A DNA stretch of 64,000 nt, taken from positions 1 through 64,000 of the forward strand of contig JAUYFI010000063.1 of assembly GCA_030691075.1 (NCBI GenBank), given 5' to 3'. The notes below the pieces were generated by a model. That model had not been told where the DNA came from and did not search any database. It saw only the letters and a program-made list of their open reading frames with translations. How positions within the stretch are numbered: position 1 is the stretch's first letter; every line of letters starts with the position of its first letter. This document shows, piece after piece, positions 16,852-22,910 of this stretch. The translations under genes were made by a program, and so were the position numbers. The DNA is from Sulfurisoma sp. (GTDB lineage Bacteria; Pseudomonadota; Gammaproteobacteria; Burkholderiales; Rhodocyclaceae).

Positions 16852-17145
16852 TCACAGCACCATGAATGGCGCGGAAGTCGGCGCCGGCGCCACGGCGATA
16901 CCCAAGCCTTCCATCTTCATGCGCGGATCGAGCTGGAAGATATGCACGCGGTCTTCCGCGGCGTCGATCAGCGCGGCCAGTTCGCGTTGCGCCTCGCGCA
17001 GTTCCGCCGGCGTGAACCAGCATTCGAAAAACGACTTCTGCCCGCCCACCTTGAAACCCAGCAGATAGCGATGCACCCGGTACAGCCGCTTCGGGCTGCT
17101 CACGTCATAACAAACCAGGTAGAGAGTGCGTTTCGCGTCGACCAT
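16852..17145 (-). CDS. cas2: Cas2 (first copy)
   Basis: A 97-residue Cas2. TLYLVCYDVSSPKRLYRVHRYL gives the conserved aspartate (D14), and SFFECWFTPAELREAQREL and VHIFQLDPR match the usual family pattern more closely than the second copy does. ATG 17145 is preferred over an upstream in-frame start because the upstream residues run into the promoter and palindrome region. It heads the adaptation operon cas2-cas1-cas2-csx16-csx2-NE0113, and all junctions after cas1 are start/stop overlaps. Confidence 0.92.
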   Translation of the reverse strand: MVDAKRTLYLVCYDVSSPKRLYRVHRYLLGFKVGGQKSFFECWFTPAELREAQRELAALIDAAEDRVHIFQLDPRMKMEGLGIAVAPAPTSAPFMVL

Positions 17146-17151
17146 GACGAC

Positions 17152-17200
17152 AGTATTGGCGCGGGCCGATTTCGAGGCAAGCGCGGCAAGCTTGCCGCGC
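17152..17200 (-). promoter_or_regulatory. Predicted promoter and 20-bp palindrome of the cas2-cas1 operon
   Basis: On the minus strand the sequence TTGCCT (17180-17175), 17 bp, AATACT (17157-17152) forms a sigma-70-like promoter 7 bp from the cas2 ATG, implying a very short or absent leader. Abutting the -35 is the perfect palindrome GCGCGGCAAGCTTGCCGCGC (17181-17200). Its core GGCAAGCTTGCC recurs upstream of csm2 and csm1. Confidence 0.5.
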
Positions 17201-17210
17201 TCGGGCGGGG

Positions 17211-17246
17211 GTCTCAATCCCTCTGTTTTCAGGGCTTTTTGCCGAC
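17211..17246 (-). CRISPR. Isolated CRISPR repeat (degenerate copy) beside cas2
   Basis: A full 36-bp copy of the array repeat, one base different at its end (GCCGAC instead of GCTGAC on the plus strand). It stands alone 65 bp from the cas2 start, with hipBA on its other side. The same single-base variant is found at 18992-19027, so the two isolated copies share history. Confidence 0.95.
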
Positions 17247-17272
17247 CCGATTATTCCTGTTGAATTCAGGTT

Positions 17273-18637
17273 TCATTCGATGACCTCAATTGCCCGCAAT
17301 CGGTCGATGACTGCCGGATCCAGATCGCTGGCCAAAACTTCTTGCAACGTAGCCTGCCGACCTTTGATCGCCTCGGCCACAAAGGAACATCGCTCCTCAA
17401 TCACCGGTAATACGCGTTCGCGCATGAAGTCCCGTTCGTTGGAAGTAAATCGCTCATCGCCAATGACCCGTGAGATTCCTTCGGGTATCTGCTCGACAAT
17501 CTTCGTCAGCACGCCGCGCACCAGTCGGGGTGCGACTCGCGCCTCGAAGGCCATCGCATCCCAATGGACGCCTTCCACCCATCCCGGCTTGTTCTCGCCG
17601 GCAATGGCCATCGACATCGTGGCTCGCGGCAAATAGGCCTCGACGCACAGCATGTCGTAAAAGGGCGCCACCTCCGCTTTCTGGCCGCGCATCAGGAAGG
17701 CAATGTTCTTGGCGTGGGCGTCGAGATTGCCGACGAGATAGTTGAAGGCAATCCATTGCACGACCGCGTTGATGGCCACGGCGGGTCGGTCGATGAAGGC
17801 TCCGTGCAACACTTCAAAAAGATGCTGCAGACCGAGTCCGCCTTCGCTTTCGTACTTCTTCGACGGCGATACGCCCAGCGTCTGGCAGAGATCGACCTGA
17901 TGCAGGCGCCGCACACTGTTATCCGACTCCACCTTCCCTTTCGTCGTTACTTCCCGATCAAACCGCTCGATGACATAGAGCGACTCGGGCAAGTGCAGAA
18001 GATCCACGATGGGCACAGGCACCTTGAGTTCGGCCGCCAGCCGCATGCAAAAGAATTCATTGGCCGGACAGAACGGGAAATCCGCGCTGGCGTTTTCCGG
18101 TTTGACGATATGGGTCGAGGCCGCCGTGCCTTCGGGAAGGAACATAGCGCCTTGAGCGTCAATTCGCAGGCCGAGTTTTTCCTGGGCGCCGGCCAGCGAC
18201 ATGCGGATCTCGTTCCAGGACGCCATCAAGGGCAGGTTGCGCTTGCGCGAGTCCTCGATCTTTGCCTGCAATTCTTCCTGCGATAGCGGAACGAACGATT
18301 CCCGAAAACTTGATTCAGGCAGTTCATCGGGGATCAGCGAAAGCGCCCCGGCAGTATCCTGGCCGTGTCGAACCAGCAGAGCCCAGGTATCCCTCGGATC
18401 GATTCGATCCCTGGACGCGATCAGATCCCTGATCCGGCCCTCGGGTAGCAGGTTCTCGAAGAACCATTCGACCTGGCGCAGGTCAGTCGTGTCCTGAAAG
18501 TGCCGGGTTATCAGCGGGAAGCTGGGAGACAGCGCATGGGCGCTCCAGTCCGCGGCATAGTCGAACGTCCAGCGGCCTTCAATGACATCCAGCGACCCCA
18601 TCCACTGGCCACTGGCGAGAACGCGCAGCGAGCTCAT
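17273..18637 (-). CDS. hipA: HipA-family kinase toxin
   Basis: A 454-residue HipA-type serine/threonine kinase. In E. coli, HipA phosphorylates glutamyl-tRNA synthetase and halts growth. The N-terminal HipA_N domain (about 1-100) is followed by the kinase core, with the catalytic loop VGNLDAHAKN near residue 300 and the metal-binding FYDMLCVEAYLPR downstream. Length is near the family's usual 440. The start ATG overlaps the hipB stop. The stop lies only 26 bp from an isolated CRISPR repeat, and the whole hipBA unit fills the gap between two such repeats. Codon and base use look less GC-rich than neighbouring cas genes, hinting at separate origin. Confidence 0.93.
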   Translation of the reverse strand: MSSLRVLASGQWMGSLDVIEGRWTFDYAADWSAHALSPSFPLITRHFQDTTDLRQVEWFFENLLPEGRIRDLIASRDRIDPRDTWALLVRHGQDTAGALSLIPDELPESSFRESFVPLSQEELQAKIEDSRKRNLPLMASWNEIRMSLAGAQEKLGLRIDAQGAMFLPEGTAASTHIVKPENASADFPFCPANEFFCMRLAAELKVPVPIVDLLHLPESLYVIERFDREVTTKGKVESDNSVRRLHQVDLCQTLGVSPSKKYESEGGLGLQHLFEVLHGAFIDRPAVAINAVVQWIAFNYLVGNLDAHAKNIAFLMRGQKAEVAPFYDMLCVEAYLPRATMSMAIAGENKPGWVEGVHWDAMAFEARVAPRLVRGVLTKIVEQIPEGISRVIGDERFTSNERDFMRERVLPVIEERCSFVAEAIKGRQATLQEVLASDLDPAVIDRLRAIEVIE

Positions 18638-18873
18638 GCGTCACCCGGCGCCATGGGAAGTCGTAGCGTGACTTCGATACCAAAACGTTGGCAGACGGTC
18701 AGAACCTTTCCGACCTGGGCGGTTGCTTTCCCCTGCTCTAGTCCGTTCAGAAAAGGCAGGCTCACATTGCACAAGGCGGCCGCATCCCGTTGCGTCAGAC
18801 CGGACTCCTTGCGGACGCGCCGGACGGTGGCACCCAGCTCGCGGATCGAGGTGATACTGACTTCCCGGGTCAT
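18634..18873 (-). CDS. hipB: HipB-family antitoxin
   Basis: A 79-residue XRE-type helix-turn-helix protein: LGATVRRVRKESGLTQRDAAALCNVSLPFLNGLEQGKATAQVGKV. It would bind HipA and repress its own operon. ATG 18873 is used; an upstream in-frame ATG (18933) would cross the predicted operator. The stop overlaps the hipA start by 4 bp (ATGA). Confidence 0.92.
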   Translation of the reverse strand: MTREVSITSIRELGATVRRVRKESGLTQRDAAALCNVSLPFLNGLEQGKATAQVGKVLTVCQRFGIEVTLRLPMAPGDA

Positions 18874-18892
18874 GATCGGCTTCCAAAAAATA

Positions 18893-18952
18893 AACGACCG
18901 TTGAATTCTGCCTCGATCTGCCTTCTGAAACAATAAATAATTAACGCTCGTT
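18893..18952. promoter_or_regulatory. Paired HipB-type operators AACGNNCGTT
   Basis: Two palindromes of form AACG-NN-CGTT, AACGACCGTT at 18893-18902 and AACGCTCGTT at 18943-18952, lie in the AT-rich region just before hipB. Their spacing of 50 bp (about five helical turns) and symmetry fit autorepression by the HipAB complex. Confidence 0.5.
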
Positions 18953-18991
18953 TAGTATTTTTCAGGCTACCGGATAGCGGGCTTCGGATTG

Positions 18992-19027
18992 GTCTCAATC
19001 CCTCTGTTTTCAGGGCTTTTTGCCGAC
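18992..19027 (-). CRISPR. Isolated CRISPR repeat between hipBA and an IS remnant
   Basis: A second solitary 36-bp copy of the array repeat with the same GCCGAC ending as the one at 17211. On one side, 118 bp away, is hipB; on the other, the sequence passes directly into an IS1595-type transposase fragment. Confidence 0.95.
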
Positions 19028-19251
19028 AGCACTTGATGTGCGCACCATCATGACGGTGTCTGCCATGGGCGACACGTTGGCTTGGCGGACTCGGCATCTC
19101 AAGACGACCGATGCACGCTTGGCAAAACGGTAGGGCTCGCCACTACTCCCGCACTTCGTGCAGATAAATCCGTGCGGCCATCGCAGGTGCTCAAGGTATT
19201 TTGCACAAGCCGCTTCGTCGGGAAGCCACGAGTGGCCATGCCAGAACTTTT
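19028..19251 (-). pseudogene. IS1595-family transposase fragment (N-terminal zinc ribbon)
   Basis: Reading the minus strand, an open segment gives WLPDEAACAKYLEHLRWPHG, then FICTKCG, and further on VLRCRVRQANVSPMADTVM. This matches the N-terminal zinc-ribbon domain of IS1595/ISXO2-type transposases; the second cysteine pair is damaged (CRVRQ instead of CRxC). It has no start codon of its own, lacks the DDE core, and ends exactly at the isolated CRISPR repeat. It is a remnant, too broken to act. Confidence 0.65.
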
Positions 19252-19270
19252 AAGCATATGCAAATAATCC

Positions 19271-19297
19271 TTGACTCAATTAATTAAAGCATATACA
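19271..19297 (+). promoter_or_regulatory. Promoter-like sequence before brnT
   Basis: TTGACT (19271-19276) and TATACA (19292-19297) with a 15-bp spacer lie in an AT-rich stretch. The predicted transcript start is within a few bases of the GTG used for brnT, so translation may be leaderless. The spacer is shorter than ideal. Confidence 0.35.
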
Positions 19298-19306
19298 ACT
19301 ATTTAT

Positions 19307-19606
19307 GTGGAAACGCGCTATATATGGGACGAAGCGAAGCGGGAGCGGAACATCGCCGTGCGCGGACTGGATTTTGCGGATGCCGATCTGGTGCTGTGCA
19401 GCCCGTACCGATTCGACGTGCCATCTCCGCGCGGCAGTGAAATACGCGTCGCATCTTTCGCCTATGTGTTCGACGTGTTGCACGTCCTGCTGGTGGTTCA
19501 TGCGCCCGGAACCGACCATCGCATCATCAGCTTTCGCGCGGCGCACCCCTCGGAACGGGAGATTTACCATGACTGGCTTGAAAATGACTTCCATGACACT
19601 CGCTGA
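19307..19606 (+). CDS. brnT: BrnT-family toxin
   Basis: About 99 residues. YIWDEAKRERNIAVRGLDFADAD is the BrnT signature (WDxxKxxxNxxxHGxxF), and the C-terminal HRIISFRAAHPSEREIY strand-helix completes the RelE-like RNase fold. The GTG at 19307 is chosen because the frame upstream (possible TTG at 19271) would run through the -35 and -10 boxes. It is followed by brnA with a 38-bp overlap. It lies on the plus strand, opposite to all cas genes, between an isolated CRISPR repeat and the main array. Confidence 0.82.
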   Translation: METRYIWDEAKRERNIAVRGLDFADADLVLCSPYRFDVPSPRGSEIRVASFAYVFDVLHVLLVVHAPGTDHRIISFRAAHPSEREIYHDWLENDFHDTR

Positions 19607-19898
19607 AATGCGCGCAGGCCGCGAGCGCGGCGAATCAAAGTCTGATTTCGACTCGATCAGGCGTAACGCCTTGGCCGGAATCGAACCCGCCACCGATGAC
19701 GACGCGCCCGACATGAGCGAGGCCATGCGCGCCGAGGTCAAGCGCCTGCGTGGCCGGCCGGCCGGGTCTGACCGGACACAGATCGCCTTGCGCGTCGATA
19801 ACGCCACGTTGGAGGCATTCAAAGCCACCGGCAAGGGTTGGCAATCGCGCATGAATGCCGCGCTGGCGGAATGGGTCAAGTCGCACTCTCCAGCGTAG
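19569..19898 (+). CDS. brnA: BrnA-family antitoxin
   Basis: A 109-residue antitoxin with the C-terminal ribbon-helix-helix domain TQIALRVDNATLEAFKATGKGWQSRMNAALAEWV, close to BrnA of Brucella and to the COG3514 family. The N-terminal part (about 1-60) is the toxin-binding arm. ATG 19569 is used, though ATG 19584 is also possible. It overlaps the 3' end of brnT. BrnA usually represses the brnTA promoter. Confidence 0.85.
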   Translation: MTGLKMTSMTLAEMRAGRERGESKSDFDSIRRNALAGIEPATDDDAPDMSEAMRAEVKRLRGRPAGSDRTQIALRVDNATLEAFKATGKGWQSRMNAALAEWVKSHSPA

Positions 19899-20075
19899 GG
19901 AAGGGTGCGTCGGTGGCTTCGAGCGTGGCGACCTTGCCGGTGAATTGCTTCCAGCGGCGGACGGCGACATCGACGTACCGCGGTGATAGCTCCATGGCGT
20001 AGCAGCGGCGGCCGGTTTGCTCGGCGGCGATGATTGTTGTGCCGCTGCCGCTGAATGGTTCATAAATCAGCGCGC
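19876..20075 (-). pseudogene. DNA methyltransferase C-terminal fragment
   Basis: The minus strand encodes PGALIYEPFSGSGTT and then AAEQTGRRCYAMELSPRYVDVAVRRW, the FxGxGTT SAM-binding motif and C-terminal helix of beta-class site-specific DNA methyltransferases often found on phages. An in-frame TAA lies just upstream and no start codon exists, so only about 60 of roughly 300-450 residues remain. It overlaps the 3' end of brnA by 23 bp and ends 64 bp before the CRISPR array. Confidence 0.75.
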
Positions 20076-20138
20076 CGGGCGCGTGTTATCTCGCGCCCCT
20101 ATGGGCCATTTGAATCGCGGCGCAATGGAGCCATGACA

Positions 20139-21143
20139 GTCTCAATCCCTCTGTTTTCAGGGCTTTTTGCTGACAGGGAGCTGCCGTTGGGTTCTCTGCT
20201 GGTCGTGTGTCTCAATCCCTCTGTTTTCAGGGCTTTTTGCTGACCAATACGCCGGCACCGACCTCAACATCGGTGAGTCTCAATCCCTCTGTTTTCAGGG
20301 CTTTTTGCTGACGCGATTCCTTATGCTTGTTGAAGAATTCGCCCGTCTCAATCCCTCTGTTTTCAGGGCTTTTTGCTGACTTATATCGGCACCGAATCTG
20401 CTGGCCCGCTCGGTCTCAATCCCTCTGTTTTCAGGGCTTTTTGCTGACCAGTCATCGACCAGGAATCCCTCGACCGCTGCGGTCTCAATCCCTCTGTTTT
20501 CAGGGCTTTTTGCTGACACCAACCAACCAGAGGAGTACGTAATGACCACTCGGTCTCAATCCCTCTGTTTTCAGGGCTTTTTGCTGACCACATGCGATCT
20601 GCACAGCATGGAAAGCGCGCGGTCTCAATCCCTCTGTTTTCAGGGCTTTTTGCTGACGTGACCAACGCCGCCACCATCAAGGCTGCCCGCGAGTCTCAAT
20701 CCCTCTGTTTTCAGGGCTTTTTGCTGACAGGCAGACCTCGCCGATGCCGAAAGCGGAGAAGCGTCTCAATCCCTCTGTTTTCAGGGCTTTTTGCTGACGA
20801 AAAAACGGCTGCGGCCGTTGCGAGGTTTTGCGTCTCAATCCCTCTGTTTTCAGGGCTTTTTGCTGACAACCGCCGTCGTCGGCTTCGAATCCGGTCTCGG
20901 TCTCAATCCCTCTGTTTTCAGGGCTTTTTGCTGACAACATCAAAAAGCACGTAAGACTACGTTTCCTATAAGTCTCAATCCCTCTGTTTTCAGGGCTTTT
21001 TGCTGACCGACAACGTTACCGGTTCCGTGACGTTTCGCAGTCTCAATCCCTCTGTTTTCAGGGCTTTTTGCTGACCTCCGCTCTCAGGTTGTACACCTGT
21101 TCCAGATGTCTCAATCCCTCTGTTTTCAGGGCTTTTTGCTGAC
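20139..21143 (-). CRISPR. CRISPR array, 15 repeats and 14 spacers
   Basis: Fifteen identical 36-bp repeats start at 20139, 20209, 20277, 20345, 20413, 20482, 20553, 20622, 20693, 20763, 20832, 20900, 20972, 21040 and 21108. Spacers are 32-36 bp. On the plus strand the repeat begins GTCTCAATCCCTC and ends TTTTTGCTGAC. Its reverse complement ends ATTGAGAC, the usual form of the 8-nt crRNA 5' tag, so the array is probably transcribed on the minus strand, in line with the csm operon. No repeat in this block is degenerate. The cas6 stop codon is 5 bp from the last repeat, so there is no room for a separate leader. Confidence 0.97.
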
Positions 21144-21148
21144 TGCGG

Positions 21149-22165
21149 TCATCCTTTTTCCTCCTTTCCTTCAGTGGGTTGCGCGGGGCGTCCGCAATCT
21201 TTGCCGCCCGGCGTCGAGTTATGTGCCGACAAGTCAGTTTCGAGGCGATAGCCGCCCAGTCCGAATACCGTTTCCTTGCCGACGTGCAGCCATTGTCCGA
21301 GATACAGCCAGGGCCAGGCGTGGCCGAATTCGCCCCGGAGCGTCCATTCGCCGACGGCGCCGCCCAGCGTCATGAGCTGCTTCTGCCGCGAGGAATAGCG
21401 CGTCCAGTCGCGCCATTCGAGGCGGCGCTCGTCGGTCAGGGTGTCGGCTTCGGCGGCGAGCGCTTTCCAGTCGATGGCGGGCGGCGCGCTGTCGGTTCCG
21501 TGAAATTCCCCGAGCAGACTGGCACGGCGGGCGGCGGCCAGAATCAGCGGGCGCGGCGTCAGGCGATGCGGCGGCAAGGCGTTGCCGTTGTGCTGCAGGC
21601 GCAGCGGCGTGACGAAGCGCAGGGTGATGGCGGCCGTTACGCCCGCAAAAGTCGGCGCCGGCGGGACGGCGGCGGCGTGCTCCGCGATGCGGCCGTCCGC
21701 CGGTGTGTAGATGATCTTGCCCGTCTCGGTGGCGACGGCGGCGATGTCGCCTCTGCCGTCGCCGGGACCGAGCCCGCGTGCGAGCGCGCGTCGCCAGGCC
21801 AGGATGACGATGGGCAAGTGCTCGCGGGCGCGGCCGATCAGCACCATGTGAAAAGTGAAGTCCTCGCCGGGGCCGACCACGCAGGCGCCCCACGCAGGCG
21901 GTTCGATGACGTAGGGGGCGGGAATCTCGCTGTTCCGCCTTTGCAGTTGCGGCTCGGCCGGCTTGCCGGGGGCGAACACGGCGGTGTAGGGGCAGCCGGC
22001 CTTGAGCGCGCAGGGGGCGCAGTCTTTTTCGCGGGTGATGCAGGCCACCTGCCGCAGCGCCCGGCCGAAGGCGCCGCGCAGCAGGCTGCCGGCGAAGTCG
22101 GGCAGGCGGATCGGCGTTTGGGCGACGCAGTCGAAGCGGTAGCGGGTGATCGGAAGGGCAAGCAT
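21149..22165 (-). CDS. cas6: CRISPR endoribonuclease Cas6
   Basis: A 338-residue Cas6 that processes pre-crRNA. The N-terminal LPDFAGSLLRGAFGRALRQVAC and the cysteine pattern CAPCALKAGCPYTAVF are typical of type III Cas6 proteins. The glycine-rich C-terminal loop GLGGYRLE corresponds to the Cas6 G-loop. ATG 22165 (MLALPITRYRF) is taken; an upstream ATG would overlap vapC. AVPPAPTFAGV in the middle is encoded by a dispersed repeat. It is the last gene of the csm operon and abuts the CRISPR array. Confidence 0.85.
   Translation of the reverse strand: MLALPITRYRFDCVAQTPIRLPDFAGSLLRGAFGRALRQVACITREKDCAPCALKAGCPYTAVFAPGKPAEPQLQRRNSEIPAPYVIEPPAWGACVVGPGEDFTFHMVLIGRAREHLPIVILAWRRALARGLGPGDGRGDIAAVATETGKIIYTPADGRIAEHAAAVPPAPTFAGVTAAITLRFVTPLRLQHNGNALPPHRLTPRPLILAAARRASLLGEFHGTDSAPPAIDWKALAAEADTLTDERRLEWRDWTRYSSRQKQLMTLGGAVGEWTLRGEFGHAWPWLYLGQWLHVGKETVFGLGGYRLETDLSAHNSTPGGKDCGRPAQPTEGKEEKG
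21647..21672 (+). repeat. Dispersed repeat, short form, inside cas6
   Basis: AAAAGTCGGC then GCCGGCGGGACGGCGG; one base from the consensus. On the cas6 strand it is read as VPPAPTF, in frame. Confidence 0.75.
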
Positions 22166-22179
22166 GTCGGCGGTTGCCG

Positions 22180-22581
22180 TCACGGTGCCGGGCGAATGCA
22201 CTCGATCACAATGCCGAGCGGCTGCGCAAGTTGCAGCCAGGGGCGGTCGGCGGTGACGGCGGTGGCCTTGTTCAGCCGGGCGAGGGCGAGGCAGGCGCGG
22301 TCGCCGAGCGAAAGACCCAGGTGGCGGGTAGCGGGGCGCAGCAGGCCGCAGGCTGCGGCCTGGGCGGCGTCGAAGGGAATGATGGTGGCATTCAAAGCCG
22401 CCAGCGTGGATTCAATGGCGGGCGAGGGGTGGCCGGAGTCGGCCAGTTTGGCCGCGGTTTCGGCCCAATTGACGGCGCAGACGATGCAGTCATCGCCGGC
22501 CATGAGCGCGGCGACGCGCTCGTGACCGGGTTCTCGCTTGAGCAACGCGAGCACCGCCGACGCGTCAAGAACGCGCGTCAT
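22180..22581 (-). CDS. vapC: VapC-family PIN-domain RNase toxin (between csm5 and cas6)
   Basis: A 133-residue PIN domain protein. Acidic active-site residues are in place: D6 (VLDASAVLALL), E in NWAETAAKL, D in LGDRACLALA and D in TADRPW. PIN toxins of this type cleave tRNA or rRNA and block translation. It overlaps its antitoxin by 4 bp (ATGA), and its stop is 14 bp before the cas6 start. It is therefore expected on the same transcript as csm5 and cas6. Confidence 0.9.
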   Translation of the reverse strand: MTRVLDASAVLALLKREPGHERVAALMAGDDCIVCAVNWAETAAKLADSGHPSPAIESTLAALNATIIPFDAAQAAACGLLRPATRHLGLSLGDRACLALARLNKATAVTADRPWLQLAQPLGIVIECIRPAP

Positions 22582-22868
22582 GCGCGGCTTTCTCGGGCGA
22601 TGAATTCGGCGGACTCGGCATCCTCGCGCGCCGCTTCGGCGCGTCGTTCGGCGATCAGTTCATCGACCAGCGAGCGTTCGGGCTGGTCGGCAAACAATTG
22701 CGCGCACAGATCCTGCGCGCGCTGGATTTGCCTGAGACGCGAGGTCAGCACGATCTGGCCGTCGATTTCGGCCCAGATGACTTCGTCGCCTTCGCCGACA
22801 CCGAGTTTTTCGCGGTATATCTTTGGGACGACCACGCGACCGCCTTGTGACATGGTTGAGGTATTCAT
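22578..22868 (-). CDS. vapB: AbrB/MazE-type VapB antitoxin
   Basis: A 96-residue antitoxin. The N-terminal swapped-hairpin AbrB domain reads SQGGRVVVPKIYREKLGVGEGDEVIW, followed by an acidic alpha-helical tail that would wrap the PIN toxin. It begins 42 bp after the csm5 stop and overlaps vapC. Family members bind their own promoter, so a local promoter in the csm5-vapB gap is possible; none is obvious. Confidence 0.88.
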   Translation of the reverse strand: MNTSTMSQGGRVVVPKIYREKLGVGEGDEVIWAEIDGQIVLTSRLRQIQRAQDLCAQLFADQPERSLVDELIAERRAEAAREDAESAEFIARESRA

Positions 22869-22910
22869 GGCATTTTCCTATGAAATGACATTTTTTATTG
22901 TAGTGGCGGA

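Noticed and set aside
17273-18991. HipBA block as a complete mobile element
   Set aside because: No transposase, terminal inverted repeats or integrase is seen; only CRISPR repeats bound it, so it is not listed as an IS or transposon.
20055-20954. Plus-strand open frames with repeated SQSLCFQGFLLT-like peptides
   Set aside because: They are translations of CRISPR repeats and spacers, without start sites or homology.
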